The position numbers and the translations under genes are program-made. DNA of 64,000 nucleotides from JAICJC01 sp963709425 (lineage in GTDB: Bacteria; Actinomycetota; Thermoleophilia; Gaiellales; JAICJC01). Position 1 is the first letter of the stretch. Each line of letters opens with the position of its first letter. Under the pieces are notes generated by a model, which saw only the letters and a list, made by a program, of their open reading frames with translations, searched no databases and was not told the origin of the DNA. This document shows positions 45,773 to 55,246 of the stretch, one piece after another. Where the stretch lies: NCBI GenBank assembly GCA_963709425.1, contig CAVPWG010000004.1, positions 620,001-684,000 on the forward strand. The letters run 5' to 3'.

Positions 45773-46741
45773 GTGCATTCGCACTCCCATGCGCATCCGC
45801 ACCCGCAGCCGGGCGACCGGTCGGGCACGGCACGGGCGCTCTCGATCGCGCTCGGGCTGACGGTCGCCTACGGCCTCGTCCAGATCGTCACGGGCGTCTG
45901 GTTCAACAGCCTCGCGCTGCTCGCTGACGCTGTCCACAACGTCTCCGACGGCGCCGCCATTGCGCTGGCGCTCGGCGCCGCGTGGGCCGCGGGGCTCCCC
46001 GCGCGCGGAGCGCGGACGTTCGGCTGGCGGCGGGCGGAGATCCTGGCCGCGCTCGTGAACGGCCTCGCGCTCGTCGTGATAAGCATCGGCATCCTGTTCG
46101 AGGCCTACCGGCGCTACGGCGACCCGCCGGACGTCTCGGGGGGCGGCGTCCTCGTCGTCGGCCTCATCGGCGTCGTCGCGAACGGCATCCCGGTGCTCGT
46201 CATGCTGCGGGCGTCGACCGGCGACGACCTGAACCTGCGCGGCGCGCTGATCCACGCCGCCACCGACGTGCTCGGATCGGCCGGGGCCGCCGCGGCGGGG
46301 CTCATCGTGCTCCTCACCGGATGGCAGTCCGCCGACGCGCTCATCGGCGCGGCCATCGGAGTCGTCGTGCTTCTCTCGTCCTGGGGTCTCATACGGGACT
46401 CGCTGCGGATCCTGATGGAGGTGGCACCAGGCGACTGCGACCCCGTCGAGATCGGCCAGACGATGGCCGACCATCCCGGCGTGAAGGAGGTCCACGACCT
46501 CCACATCTGGACGATCACGAGCGGCTTCCCGGCGCTCTCGGCGCACGTGATCGCCGAGACGGGCGCCGACCACGACCGGCTCCTGCACGAGCTCGAGGCC
46601 CTCGTCCAGACACGGTTCCGGATCGGCCACACGACCCTCCAGATCGACCGCGACCACTCCGAGCTCGTGCAGCTGCGCCCCCGGGCCGAGGGCGCGATCC
46701 GCCGGTCAACGCCCTTGAGCGCGCCCGAGCGCGACCGATGA
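45773..46741 (+). CDS. Cation diffusion facilitator (Zn/Co/Cd efflux) transporter
   Basis: The protein has 322 residues from the GTG at 45773 (a GTG at 45770 is also possible). The start is His-rich (VHSHSHAHPHPQPG). About six membrane segments follow, with the metal sites ADAVHNVSDG in segment II and HAATDVLGSAG in segment V (H/D-x3-D pairs). The cytoplasmic C-terminal domain is present (HPGVKEVHDLHIWTITSG). It exports divalent metals against protons. TACTTT at 45760-45765, seven bases before the GTG, suggests a leaderless mRNA. Confidence 0.93.
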   Translation: MHSHSHAHPHPQPGDRSGTARALSIALGLTVAYGLVQIVTGVWFNSLALLADAVHNVSDGAAIALALGAAWAAGLPARGARTFGWRRAEILAALVNGLALVVISIGILFEAYRRYGDPPDVSGGGVLVVGLIGVVANGIPVLVMLRASTGDDLNLRGALIHAATDVLGSAGAAAAGLIVLLTGWQSADALIGAAIGVVVLLSSWGLIRDSLRILMEVAPGDCDPVEIGQTMADHPGVKEVHDLHIWTITSGFPALSAHVIAETGADHDRLLHELEALVQTRFRIGHTTLQIDRDHSELVQLRPRAEGAIRRSTPLSAPERDR

Positions 46742-46768
46742 CTTTCCGCGGAATCGGGCGTCTATAGG
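46739..46768 (+). promoter_or_regulatory. Candidate promoter of the VOC-YjbR pair
   Basis: TGACTT (46739-46744), an 18-base spacer and TATAGG (46763-46768) lie about 50 bases before the VOC gene. The -35 overlaps the stop of the CDF gene. Confidence 0.5.
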
Positions 46769-46818
46769 TGTGACCGCGGCGGACGCGCTCCGCCGGCCAC
46801 GATCTGCGAGGAGGGGCG

Positions 46819-47187
46819 ATGCCCGGCCAGATAGTCCATTTCGAGATCCCGGCGGACGACACGTCGAAGAGCCGCGAGTTCTGGGGCTCGCTCTTCGGGT
46901 GGAAGTTCGAGAACTACCCCGGGCCCTCGGAGTACCACATGACGCGCATCAGCGACCAGGGTGGCGCGGCGATCACGAACATGGAGCCCGGCAAGAAGGG
47001 CACGCGGGCCTACTTCGACGTCGACGACATCAACGCGGGCGCCGCGCGCGTGAAGGAGCTGGGCGGTGAGTCGAGCGACCCGATGCCCGTCCCGAACATG
47101 GGCTGGTTCGCGACGTGCACCGATCCGCATGGGAACGAGTTCGGCATCTGGCAGAACGACACGTCGGCGCAGATGCCGGAACAGTAG
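46819..47187 (+). CDS. VOC-family (glyoxalase/bleomycin resistance fold) protein
   Basis: The product is 122 residues; GAGGAGGGG precedes the ATG. IVHFEIPADDTSKSREFWGSLFGW and YFDVDDINAGAARVKELGG are the two beta-alpha-beta-beta-beta modules, and CTDPHGNEFGIWQ is the typical last strand with the metal-ligand Glu. Substrate unknown. It forms a pair with the YjbR-like gene 21 bases downstream. Confidence 0.88.
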   Translation: MPGQIVHFEIPADDTSKSREFWGSLFGWKFENYPGPSEYHMTRISDQGGAAITNMEPGKKGTRAYFDVDDINAGAARVKELGGESSDPMPVPNMGWFATCTDPHGNEFGIWQNDTSAQMPEQ

Positions 47188-47208
47188 GCCCGCGCCCGAG
47201 GGTCGTCC

Positions 47209-47550
47209 GTGGCCGTGACCCCGGTGGAGGTGCGGGAGCTGGCGATGACGCTGCCGCGCACGACGGAGGCATTCGTGCGCGGCCGCGTCAAGTTCCGCGT
47301 CGGGCGGATCGTCTACGCGGCGTTCTCGCGCGACGAGACGCTCATGGGGTTCGGCTTCCCGAAGGAGGAGCGCGTGTGGCTCGTCGGCACCGAGCCCGAG
47401 AAGTTCCTCATGCCGCGGGAGTCCGACCTCCGCTACAACTGGGTCGTCGTCCGGCTGGCCGCGATCGATGCGGACGAGATGCGCAGCCTGGTGATCGACG
47501 CCTGGGCGATGGTCGTGCCGAAGAGCGTCTCCGCGCCGTATCGCGAATGA
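47209..47550 (+). CDS. MmcQ/YjbR family DNA-binding-like protein
   Basis: The product is 113 residues from a GTG with GAGGG eight bases upstream. FVRGRVKFRVGRIVYAAF, a central MGFGFPKEERVWLV and RYNWVVVRLAAIDADEMRSLVIDAW follow the CyaY-like alpha/beta fold of the MmcQ/YjbR family. The function of this family is not established. It ends one base before the end of the convergent phosphoesterase gene once that frame is corrected. Confidence 0.85.
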   Translation: MAVTPVEVRELAMTLPRTTEAFVRGRVKFRVGRIVYAAFSRDETLMGFGFPKEERVWLVGTEPEKFLMPRESDLRYNWVVVRLAAIDADEMRSLVIDAWAMVVPKSVSAPYRE

Positions 47551-47551
47551 G

Positions 47552-48506
47552 TCAGTGGCAGTTGCTTGTGCCCGAATCGAGGACGGTGCCGGACGTGTTC
47601 ACGAATTGCCAGGTGTAGCTCGTCGGTTGCAGCCGGAGCTCGAGGAGCGCCGTACGCCTTCGTCGTCTTCTCGACGTTGTGCGTCCCGTCCAGGGAGAAC
47701 AGGCTCCGACCGCCCGTGCCGACGATGAACTGGCGAACGCCTCGAGTCGCGTCGACGTGCCCGGCGGCGTCCTGCGGCGCGAACCGCGAGTAGTTGTGCA
47801 GGTGCCCGTTCAGGACGACGTCGCCGTTGCCGGCGTACAGGATGTTCCAGAAGGCTGCGTAGCTCGACGACGGCCTCGACGTGCCCTTGTAGTAGGGCTG
47901 GTGCCAGTAGACCAGCGTGCACTTCGCCGCACCCAGCTGGTTCTTCAGGAACGTCGCCTGGGCGCTCGACGAGCCGCATCCGCCGGCGTGGCCACACTCG
48001 GCATTGAGCGCGACGAGGCGCCACGCGCCGAGCGTCCATGCGTAGTCACCGCGTGAGTCGCCGGCCGCGGCGCCGAAGTAGCGGAAGTAGCCGGCGGCTC
48101 CGGACGCGCAGTCCGTCCCTCCGGTCTCGTACTCGTTGTCGCCCGGCACCGGGTGGATCTTCGACTTGAACCGCCCCCACGCGGGGTCGAACGACCTGAG
48201 GTAGGCCTGGTAGCCGCCGCACTGGTACTGGTTGTCGCCCAGCGCCAGGACAGCGTCGATCGCCGTGTTCGCTACGACGAGGTCGCCCGTCGCCTTCGCC
48301 CGGCAGGCGGACGATGTGCCCTGGCCGCCGTGGAACTTGCCGTCCGACGGATCGCAGGCGATGTCGCCGGCGGCCGCGATCAGCGGTTGGGACGCGACGT
48401 CCGCCGACGCGCGCACATGCGTCGCCGACGCTGTCGATGCCGACCCCGCCACGACCACGCCGACGGCGATCACGGCCGCAGCCGACCGCAGGCCCCCTCT
48501 CATCAT
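47552..48506 (-). CDS. Secreted metallophosphoesterase, frame break near 47648
   Basis: From an ATG at 48506 (GGGGG upstream) there is a signal peptide ending ASTASA, then AAGDIACDPSDG (motif I), ALGDNQYQCG (GDNQ), VPGDNEYE, YWHQPYYKG and LNGHLHNYSRF (GHxH), the metal ligands of calcineurin-like phosphoesterases. The frame as written runs on into YjbR. Removing one base near 47648 gives KAYGVLELRLQPTSYTWQF and ends GTSNCH at 47552, the usual C-terminus of these proteins. Substrate unknown; likely extracellular phosphate scavenging. Confidence 0.85.
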
Positions 48507-48526
48507 CCCCACCCCCAGATTCACAA

Positions 48527-48581
48527 GCTAACCGCAAATGTTAGCGAGTAAACCCTACAATCACCAAGAGGGCGGTGTCAA
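48527..48581 (-). promoter_or_regulatory. Strong promoter and inverted repeat for the phosphoesterase gene
   Basis: On the minus strand TTGACA (48581-48576), an 18-base spacer and TAGGGT (48557-48552) give a near-consensus promoter, overlapping the end of the sulfotransferase gene. GCTAAC-N7-GTTAGC (48545-48527) lies at the expected transcription start and looks like an operator. Confidence 0.75.
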
Positions 48582-49630
48582 GCGGAGCGAGCGCGGCGGC
48601 GCCCGAAGCGCACGGCCCGCTGGGCGGGCGGCGCGGCGACGCCGGGGTCGGCGGCGACGGCCGGTCGCCCCTCGAGCTCGGCGGGCGTGTAGAAGCGCTC
48701 AGCCACGTCGCGGGTGGCCTCGATGACCTCGCCGATGTGCGCATCCGAGAGCCGGTCGCGCCACGCCCATGCGTTGGCCTGGCTCTGCATCGGCTGGAAC
48801 GCTGTCCTGCCGAGCCCGACCCGCCCCCACGGCATGTTGCGCTGCGCGGCGCCGGCCAGGCAGCCGCTGCGGACGGTGGCCTCGGCGCTGCGGTTGTACA
48901 GAACCCCGTCGAGGCGATCGTAGAGCGCGCGAAACTCGGTCAGCGGGTCACCGGCCAGGTCCTCGTAGCGGACGACGACGAACCGCGGATTACGCGCAAC
49001 CTGATGGGCGATCCCGGCATGGATGACACGCCACAGGAGCGCGCCGTGCGCGATCGGGTCGAGCGGCTCGCGGGCGGCGCGCTCGAGATCGTCGGCATAG
49101 GGAGCGAGGTAGTCACGGACGAGCTCGGGCTGCGACGCGATGTCGGGCAGGTTGTCGCTCCAGCCCGTGCCGATCCGGGCCAGGCTCGAGACGATGCCCG
49201 CGGGGTGGCGGACGAGCATGACGACCTGGCAGTCGAGCCGCTCGGCCATCCACTCCGCCGCGAACACCATGTACGGGTCGTCGATCAGCGGACGCATGCC
49301 TCGAAGGCGCCCGTGCGAGAACGCCGTCGCGTACTTCGCCATCTTCGCGAGGTCGTAGATGCCGCGGTTGGTGCGCAGCTCGGCGACCAGGTTGTACCGG
49401 AGGCGCAGCATGTCGCGGAAGCCGGCGACGTACTCCGCCTCGTTGTGCGGCCCGACGTACTGGTAGGCGCGCGGCGGCGGGACCTGCAGGATGCCCGGTG
49501 TCAGCCCGGGCGGGTGGCGACGGTTGAACGGCTCGTTGATGTGCACGACATCGCCGCCGCCGGCGATCATCCGGGACACCCAGCTGCCCCCGGACCGCGC
49601 CATGCCCGTTATCAGGATCGGTCTGCCCAT
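48578..49630 (-). CDS. Sulfotransferase family protein
   Basis: The protein has 350 residues from the ATG at 49630, with GGAG upstream. The 5'-phosphosulfate loop is ITGMARSGGSWVSRMIA near the N-terminus, and the 3'-phosphate site is MLVRHPAGIVSSLARI. VVVRYEDLAGDP is also typical. It would transfer sulfate from PAPS to an unknown carbohydrate, lipid or peptide. It has a near-consensus promoter of its own. Confidence 0.88.
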   Translation of the reverse strand: MGRPILITGMARSGGSWVSRMIAGGGDVVHINEPFNRRHPPGLTPGILQVPPPRAYQYVGPHNEAEYVAGFRDMLRLRYNLVAELRTNRGIYDLAKMAKYATAFSHGRLRGMRPLIDDPYMVFAAEWMAERLDCQVVMLVRHPAGIVSSLARIGTGWSDNLPDIASQPELVRDYLAPYADDLERAAREPLDPIAHGALLWRVIHAGIAHQVARNPRFVVVRYEDLAGDPLTEFRALYDRLDGVLYNRSAEATVRSGCLAGAAQRNMPWGRVGLGRTAFQPMQSQANAWAWRDRLSDAHIGEVIEATRDVAERFYTPAELEGRPAVAADPGVAAPPAQRAVRFGRRRARSA

Positions 49631-49657
49631 GCCCTTCTCCAATCGGTAACCTCTTCT

Positions 49658-49686
49658 TGGGTACGGGCAAAGGCGTCCGATGTCAA
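49658..49686 (-). promoter_or_regulatory. Sigma-70 type promoter of the sulfotransferase gene
   Basis: TTGACA (49686-49681), a 17-base spacer and TACCCA (49663-49658) on the minus strand lie 27 bases before the ATG. Confidence 0.75.
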
Positions 49687-49710
49687 CTGGTCGACACCGG
49701 AATTCGGGCG

Positions 49711-50631
49711 CTAACCGAGCTGGGCGGAATCCGCCGAGCGCAGCTTGCGACAGCGTTCGAGCTCGGCGTTGATCTCGCCGCCGACCAGGAGCGCGAGCGC
49801 TGAGATCCAAAGCCAGGTGAGCATGATGATCACCGCGGCGAGGCTTCCCCACGCCTTGTTGTAGGAGGCGAAGTTGCTCGTGTAGAACGAGAAGAGGCCC
49901 GACGCGGCCAGCCAGACGACGACGGCGAAGACCGCCCCAGGCGTGACGAACTGCCACTTGCGCGGCACGGCGTTCGGCCCCAGATAGAGCACGAGCGCAA
50001 ACATGGTGAGGAGGCCGAGAAGCAGGATGGGCCACTCCGCCGTCCACCACACCCAGGAGACGACGGTGGTGTTGTCGAGGGCCGAGCCCACCCACGCGCT
50101 GACGTCGGGGCCGAGCACCAGGAACACGAAGACCATGGCGAAGCTCACGACGACACAGACGATCAGCACGACCGCCACGAGGCGCTTCTTGACGAAGCCG
50201 CGGGTCTCGTCGCACCCGTAGGCCGCGTTCAGCGCCCACATCACCGTCTGCATCGCACCCGAGAGCGTCCAGAACGCCAGCGCCAGCCCGACGCCGATCA
50301 TGATCCAGCCCCCGCTCTGAGCCTGGACGGTGCGGGTGAGGTTCTCTGCGAGCAGGTCGACGGCGCTCTTCGGCATCACCGTCGAGAGGTGATCCACGAT
50401 CGTGTTGACGGCGCTCGGGCCAGCGAACAGGCTGAACGCGCCGACGCCCACAAGCAGGGCCGACGGGATGGCGAGGAACGTGTAGTAGGCGATCGCGGCG
50501 GCGAAATTGGTGACGTTGTCGGGCCCCGCAGCCCGGATCCCGCGGTAGACGACGCCGACGTAGTCGCGGAAGGAGAGGTCGCTCAGGCCGGCGGCCTCGG
50601 CAGCCTCCGCATCCCCGGTGGTGGTCGTCAT
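49711..50631 (-). CDS. YihY/BrkB family inner membrane protein
   Basis: The protein has 306 residues from the ATG at 50631; a TTG at 50667 is an alternative. NVTNFAAAIAYYTFLAIPSALL is the family signature (A-A-x-x-F-x-x), followed by about six membrane segments and AWGSLAAVIIMLTWLWISAL. The family was once proposed as RNase BN, which is wrong for these proteins; function is unknown. A candidate promoter, TTGACG (50667-50662) with TGTATC 17 bases on, precedes it. Confidence 0.88.
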   Translation of the reverse strand: MTTTTGDAEAAEAAGLSDLSFRDYVGVVYRGIRAAGPDNVTNFAAAIAYYTFLAIPSALLVGVGAFSLFAGPSAVNTIVDHLSTVMPKSAVDLLAENLTRTVQAQSGGWIMIGVGLALAFWTLSGAMQTVMWALNAAYGCDETRGFVKKRLVAVVLIVCVVVSFAMVFVFLVLGPDVSAWVGSALDNTTVVSWVWWTAEWPILLLGLLTMFALVLYLGPNAVPRKWQFVTPGAVFAVVVWLAASGLFSFYTSNFASYNKAWGSLAAVIIMLTWLWISALALLVGGEINAELERCRKLRSADSAQLG

Positions 50632-50679
50632 GCCACCCGATACATGCCCACGGGCTTCGCTCGTCAACCGCCGACCACT

Positions 50680-53435
50680 CTACGCGCCGTCGGGGTCAGA
50701 CCCCAACGTCGCGTCCCCCGCCGAGAACCGGCGTATCAGCTCGGCCCTCGAGTGGATGTTGAGCTTGCGGTAGACGCGCGTCAGGTGGAATTCCACCGTG
50801 CGCGGGCTCAGGAAGAGGGCCGCGCCGATCTCGCGGTTCGACCGCCCGTCCGCCGCGTGGATGGCGATCTGCAGCTCCTGCGGCGTGAGCTCCTCGTCGG
50901 CGGCGGGGTCGCGGCGCCGGACGGTCTCGCCCGTGGCTCGCAGCTCTGTCGCCGCTCGAGCCGCCCACGGCTCCGCTGCGAGACGCTCGAACGCCGCGCG
51001 GGCCGATCGCAGGTGCTCGCGCGCTTCGCGCCGGCGGCGCGCGCGGCGCAGCCGCTCCCCGAAGCACAGCTCGGTGCGGGCGCGCTCGAACGGGTTGTCC
51101 CACATGGCGTGGTGTGCGATCGCATGCTCGAAGATCGCATCGAAGTCACCGCCCGCGAGCAGGCCTCGACAGCGGCCGACGATTGCAGCCTCGCCGGCCT
51201 CGGGCGACGCGACGGCCTCGAGCCCGCGCAGGGCCGGCCCCGCCTCCTCGGCTCTGTCGGCGCGCACCAGCGCCTCGATCAGATCGGGCGCCGGCGAGAT
51301 GAAGAACTCGCGGTTGCCCGAGCGCGCGAGTGCGTGCTCGACCTGGCTCAGCCCATCGATCGCCTCCTCGAGCCGCCCTCCGCCGAGCGCGAGCAGGGCG
51401 AGCGCCCGCTCGGCCCGAAGCCGATAGACGCCGAGCTCGAGCTCGTCCGCGAGCCGGATCGCCTCGCCCGCGTGGCCCCGGCACGCGGCCGCCTGCCCGC
51501 GTGCTCCGGCGATTGCAGCGAGCATGGCGGCGAGGGCGCAGTGGACCATCCGCTGTCCGAGCGCCCGGGCCAGCTCGATCCCCTCGGACGCCGCCGTCGA
51601 CGCGGCGTTCCATCGACCGGTCGCCAGCGTGCTGTGCACGACGAGGCGCAACGCCTCCGGGACAAGCCCAGGGGCGCTCTCCCGCGCCAGCGTGACGGCA
51701 GCGTTGCCGAATCGCAGGCAGGCGTCGTACTCCCCGAGGATCCAGTGCGCGCGGCCCGCCCAGATGAGGTCGAGAGCCGACCGGGGCTCGATCGCGTCGT
51801 CAGCGAGCAGCCGAACGGCGGCGCGGGCGTGATCGGCGAACGCATCCGTCCCGTGATACGAGGCGTGCTGGCTCAGCGCGATCTGGCGGCGAAACTCGCC
51901 CAGCCCTCCTTCCGGGAGGTCGAGCTGCGCCGAACGCCGTCATGGTCGCAACGTACGCCTCGTCGTCGAGGTGCAGACACGCGTCGGCCGCCTCGCCGAG
52001 CATCAGCGCAGCGCGGGTGGGGTCCCGCGGCGTGGCGAGGGCAGCCGCCTGGAGCAGCATCCGGTGTGCGACGGCCGGTCGTCCGGTGAACTGCTCGATC
52101 TCGCCTGCCAGATAGAGGAGCTCGGCGCGCAGGCCGTCGTCGTCACACGCCGCGGTTGCATCGTCCACGAGCCCACCTGCGCGTGCAACCTGGCCCGCGA
52201 GCCAGGCCTGCCGCCCTCCGAGCGCCAGGCGGCGAGCACGGTCGGACTGCCTGGGGGAGAGCCGCGCCGAGGCTTCGAATGCGGTTGACGCGGCGGACGA
52301 CGCCCCGCGCCGAGCGCTCCGATCGCCGGTCCTCTCGAGCGCGGCCGCGACATCCTCGTCGGGCCCCGTCGCCGCCGCTGCGCGGTGCCACGCCTCCGCT
52401 TCCGGATCGCGGTCGGCAAGGGCGGCAGCGAGTGCGGCGTGGGCTCGGCGGCGCTCCGAGGGGGCCGCGGAGTGATACAGCGCCGAGCGGACGAGCGGGT
52501 GGCGGAAGCGGATCGCCGCCAGGCTGATCCGGATGAGGCCGGCGTCCTCCGCCGGCTCCAGGTGGGCCGGCGACAGCCCGGCCGCCCCGAGGGCGGTGGC
52601 GATCGCCGCGGCGTCCTCGGTGCTGCTGGCCGCGAGCACGAGGAGCGCCTCATTGGCTCCCGCGCCGAGCACCTCGGCCCGCGCCGCGAAGGCGGCCTCG
52701 AGATGGTCGCCGAGCCGAACCGGCGCGTCGAGCCGGCCTCCGCCGGACGCCTCCTGGGCGCCAAGCCATCGCGGCAGCTCGAGCAGCGCCAGCGGGTTCC
52801 CGCCGGTCAGGGCGTGGAACCTCGCGGCCGCCTCCTCGCCGGGCACGCCGTTCAGCGCGAGAAGCTCGCCGGCGGCTTCGCGCGACAGGCCGGAAAGGTC
52901 GATCGCACCCAGTCCGGCGGGGTCGAAGCCCCGGCCCTCGCCGACCCGCGTCGCGCACGACCACGGCGACGCGCTCCGCCTGCAGCCGGCGGACGGCGAA
53001 GCCGACCGCGTCGGCCGACTCTGCGTCCAGCCACTGCGCGTCGTCGAGCGCCACGAGGAGCGGCGTCTCCTCGGCCGCGGCGGCGAGCAGGCTGAGCGTC
53101 GCCGCCCCGACCGTCAGGCGGTCAGGCGACGGGCCGGCGTCCAGCGCGAGCGCCGCCCGGAGCGCACCCGCCTGCCGCTCGGGGAGCTCGTCGATCCGCG
53201 CGAGCAGCGGTCGCGCCACCTCGAGCAGTCCTCCGAACGCCACCTCGGCCTCTGACTGCACGCCCTGCGCCCGCACGACGAGCATGCCCGCGGCCTGCTC
53301 GACGGCGTACTCCACGAGGGCCGTCTTCCCGATGCCCGCCTCGCCGCGGAGCAGGAGGCCGCCGCTGGCTCCCGTTCGCGCGTCTTCCAGGAGCCGGCCG
53401 ATCGCCGCGCACTCGAGCTCGCGCCCCAGGAGCAC
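50680..53435 (-). pseudogene. Large ATP-binding LuxR-family regulator (LAL/MalT-like), two frame breaks
   Basis: The GTG at 53435 starts LLGRELECAAIGRLLEDA; Walker A is GEAGIGKTALVEY and Walker B LVALDDAQWLD. A TPR-rich middle and a C-terminal LuxR HTH (LTPQELQIAIHAADGRSNREI, VEFHLTRVYRKLNIHSR) complete a protein of about 918 residues. Breaks near 52940 (RDAGR to EGRGFDPAGLG) and 51931 (MTAF to AQLDLPEGGLGEF) are each repaired by removing one base. It is divergent from two AOC-fold genes and may control them. TAGGTT lies six bases before the GTG, suggesting a leaderless mRNA. Confidence 0.85.
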
Positions 53436-53441
53436 GCGGGC

Positions 53442-53447
53442 AACCTA
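53442..53447 (-). promoter_or_regulatory. Candidate -10 box (TAGGTT) of a leaderless LuxR-regulator mRNA
   Basis: TAGGTT is separated from the GTG at 53435 by six bases and no ribosome binding site is present. The same box with the same spacing precedes the DUF4239 gene at 61893. Confidence 0.5.
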
Positions 53448-53497
53448 CCGCATCGGCCCACCCCCGAAGCGAGGCGCGGGGCCGCCCGATCACCTCG

Positions 53498-53514
53498 GGG
53501 GTTCCCCGGAAGCG
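53498..53514 (+). promoter_or_regulatory. Weak copy of the GGGGTTTCCCC motif
   Basis: GGGGTTCCCCGGAAGCGA-like sequence between the LuxR regulator and the first AOC-fold gene resembles the better conserved motifs at 54606 and 58665. GGGG and CCCC arms flank a short T-rich centre. Confidence 0.4.
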
Positions 53515-53549
53515 ATCGCGGGCGGCCGGCTGGCACGATCGGTCGCGCC

Positions 53550-53999
53550 GTGTCGAAGCCGCTCACATACGCCCTCCAGTTCCGGGGCCGTGCCTCGCGG
53601 TCATCGGGGCGGCGAATGGTCGCCGAGCTCTCGGCGCCGAGCAGCGCCCTCGTGACGAACCTGCTCGTGGAGGGCCTGCACGGCCGCTACGAGCTGGCCC
53701 CGGGCGGTGAGGCCCGCCTCCGGGCGGACGTGAGCCTGGACGACGACCGGTTCCGCACGGACGGGACGATCACGTTCGCCACCGGACACGAGCTCCGCTT
53801 CCGGACGATCGAGACGGCGCGGCTGGCTCCGACCGGCGACCCCCACCTCACCCACGCCAGCATCATCACCGAGGTGATCGGCGGCACGGGGCAGTTCCGG
53901 GGAGCGCGCGGTCAGATCGTCTCGAACATCCTCGTCAGCGACACCGGCGAGGTCACCGACAACCACCTCGGCGTCATCTTCGTCGAGGCGACCCTCTAA
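53550..53999 (+). CDS. Allene oxide cyclase/dirigent-fold barrel protein, cytoplasmic form
   Basis: The product is 149 residues starting at a GTG. No signal peptide is seen. The C-terminal half has VIGGTGQFRGARGQIVSN, the GGTGxYxGARG loop of the allene-oxide-cyclase-like barrel family, and HLGVIFVEATL at the end. Bacterial members have no known reaction. It is followed 13 bases later by a secreted paralogue and preceded by a divergent LuxR regulator. Confidence 0.65.
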   Translation: MSKPLTYALQFRGRASRSSGRRMVAELSAPSSALVTNLLVEGLHGRYELAPGGEARLRADVSLDDDRFRTDGTITFATGHELRFRTIETARLAPTGDPHLTHASIITEVIGGTGQFRGARGQIVSNILVSDTGEVTDNHLGVIFVEATL

Positions 54000-54012
54000 G
54001 GGAGGAGACACC

Positions 54013-54528
54013 ATGCATTCACGCCTTCGATCCCGCCTGGCGCTGTGGGCGATCCTCGCAGTCGTCATCGTCGCGCTCGCTGCGGCGGGCGGCGCCGCGC
54101 TGGCCGCCGGCGACAGCTCGGGAAAGGCCGGCACGCGAACGATGCACTTTCTGCTGCGAGAGGATCAGCAGGTCCTCGACCGGGCGCCGGCGGGACCGAG
54201 CAACGGGGATCTCGTCCTGCTCCGCGGAGACCTCCTCAACCCCAAGACGCGCAACGCCGTGGGCACCGAGATCGGCATGTACGTGATGGTCGACGCGTCG
54301 CGTGACAACCGCAGCGCGGCGAACTTCGTGTTCACGCCAAACGCAACATCGAGGCTTGCCCAGGCGGACCAGATCACCGGGCAGGCGATCTTCGACTCGG
54401 TGCCCGGCACGCTGCTCGCGGCGATCACCGGCGGAACCGGCAAGTACCAGCACGCGCGCGGGCAGATCGTCGCGACGGACGGGCCGGACGGCCTGATCAA
54501 CGTCGTGATCCACCTGAGCACGGAGTAG
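54013..54528 (+). CDS. Secreted allene oxide cyclase/dirigent-fold protein
   Basis: The product is 171 residues with GGAGGAGA before the ATG. The first 32 residues are a signal peptide or membrane anchor (LALWAILAVVIVALAAAGG). The body has GDLVLLRGDLLNP and the loop ITGGTGKYQHARGQIVATD, typical of the barrel. It probably acts outside the membrane. A strong hairpin follows the stop. Substrate unknown. Confidence 0.75.
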   Translation: MHSRLRSRLALWAILAVVIVALAAAGGAALAAGDSSGKAGTRTMHFLLREDQQVLDRAPAGPSNGDLVLLRGDLLNPKTRNAVGTEIGMYVMVDASRDNRSAANFVFTPNATSRLAQADQITGQAIFDSVPGTLLAAITGGTGKYQHARGQIVATDGPDGLINVVIHLSTE

Positions 54529-54541
54529 GGCGGCCGGCCAG

Positions 54542-54572
54542 GCCGGCGCCGCCGCCCAGGGGCGGCGCCGGC
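54542..54572 (+). terminator. Terminator hairpin after the AOC-fold pair
   Basis: GCCGGCGCCGCC and GGCGGCGCCGGC form a perfect 12-base stem with a seven-base loop, 13 bases after the stop codon. Confidence 0.75.
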
Positions 54573-54605
54573 TCCCGCGTTCACCACGGGTGGGCAACAC
54601 ACGGC

Positions 54606-54623
54606 GGGGTTTCCCCGACGCGA
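54606..54623 (+). promoter_or_regulatory. Shared motif GGGGTTTCCCCGACGCGA
   Basis: The 18-base sequence differs at one position from the motif at 58665-58682. It lies 29 bases before the ATG of the membrane protein gene. It may be a -35/operator element used by a common regulator. Confidence 0.55.
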
Positions 54624-54652
54624 GCCCGAGCCGCAGCATCGATGCTCCGGGC

Positions 54653-55246
54653 ATGGAGAACGCTCATGAACACGACCGTCCATCCCGGGCGCGCAGAGCC
54701 GTACGAGGCGGGCCGTTCCTCGCGGTTGCACTCTGCTTCTTGCTGCCGTTCTTCTCGGCATCGTCCTGCGGATCCGGACGCGAGACGACCGCCACGGGCG
54801 CCGACATCGTGCTCGGAACAACGCTGATCGCGCAGCAGACGTCGCAGCCGCTCTTCGCCACGGGCGTGCAGTTGGGCCCCGCCGGGCCGGACACCGAGGC
54901 GCAGAGGGTGTCGCGAGCCGCTCGCCCGTGGGCGATCACGGCGCTCGTGATCGCCCTGGTCGGCGCAGGGCTCGCCGGCGGCCCTCCGCGGCACCGGCGC
55001 GGAGCGAGCGCGACGGCGACCGTCGCTGCGCTGGTCGCGCTGTACCAGATCGGGGTGACGTTCCACGCGCCGGATCAGGACATCTCGGCGGCAGAGGGCC
55101 TGTTCCTGGCATGGGCGATCCTGCTCGGAAATGGGCTGTGGCAGTTCTCGGCGCTCGCGTACGCCGGCATTCGGGCGTGCAATCCTGGCGCTGACTCCCG
55201 GATCGGCGATGATCCGGTGGAGGAGCCGACGATCCTGACCGCGTGA
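54653..55246 (+). CDS. Hypothetical membrane protein
   Basis: The product is 197 residues from an ATG at 54653; an upstream in-frame start would run through the shared motif. About four hydrophobic segments are visible (PFLAVALCFLLPFFSASSC, WAITALVIALVGAGLAGG, ATVAALVALYQIGVTF, AEGLFLAWAILLGNGLWQF), giving an integral membrane protein. No family is recognised. Its stop overlaps the next start as GTGA, so it is translated with the CDF transporter and may be its partner. Confidence 0.6.
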   Translation: MENAHEHDRPSRARRAVRGGPFLAVALCFLLPFFSASSCGSGRETTATGADIVLGTTLIAQQTSQPLFATGVQLGPAGPDTEAQRVSRAARPWAITALVIALVGAGLAGGPPRHRRGASATATVAALVALYQIGVTFHAPDQDISAAEGLFLAWAILLGNGLWQFSALAYAGIRACNPGADSRIGDDPVEEPTILTA

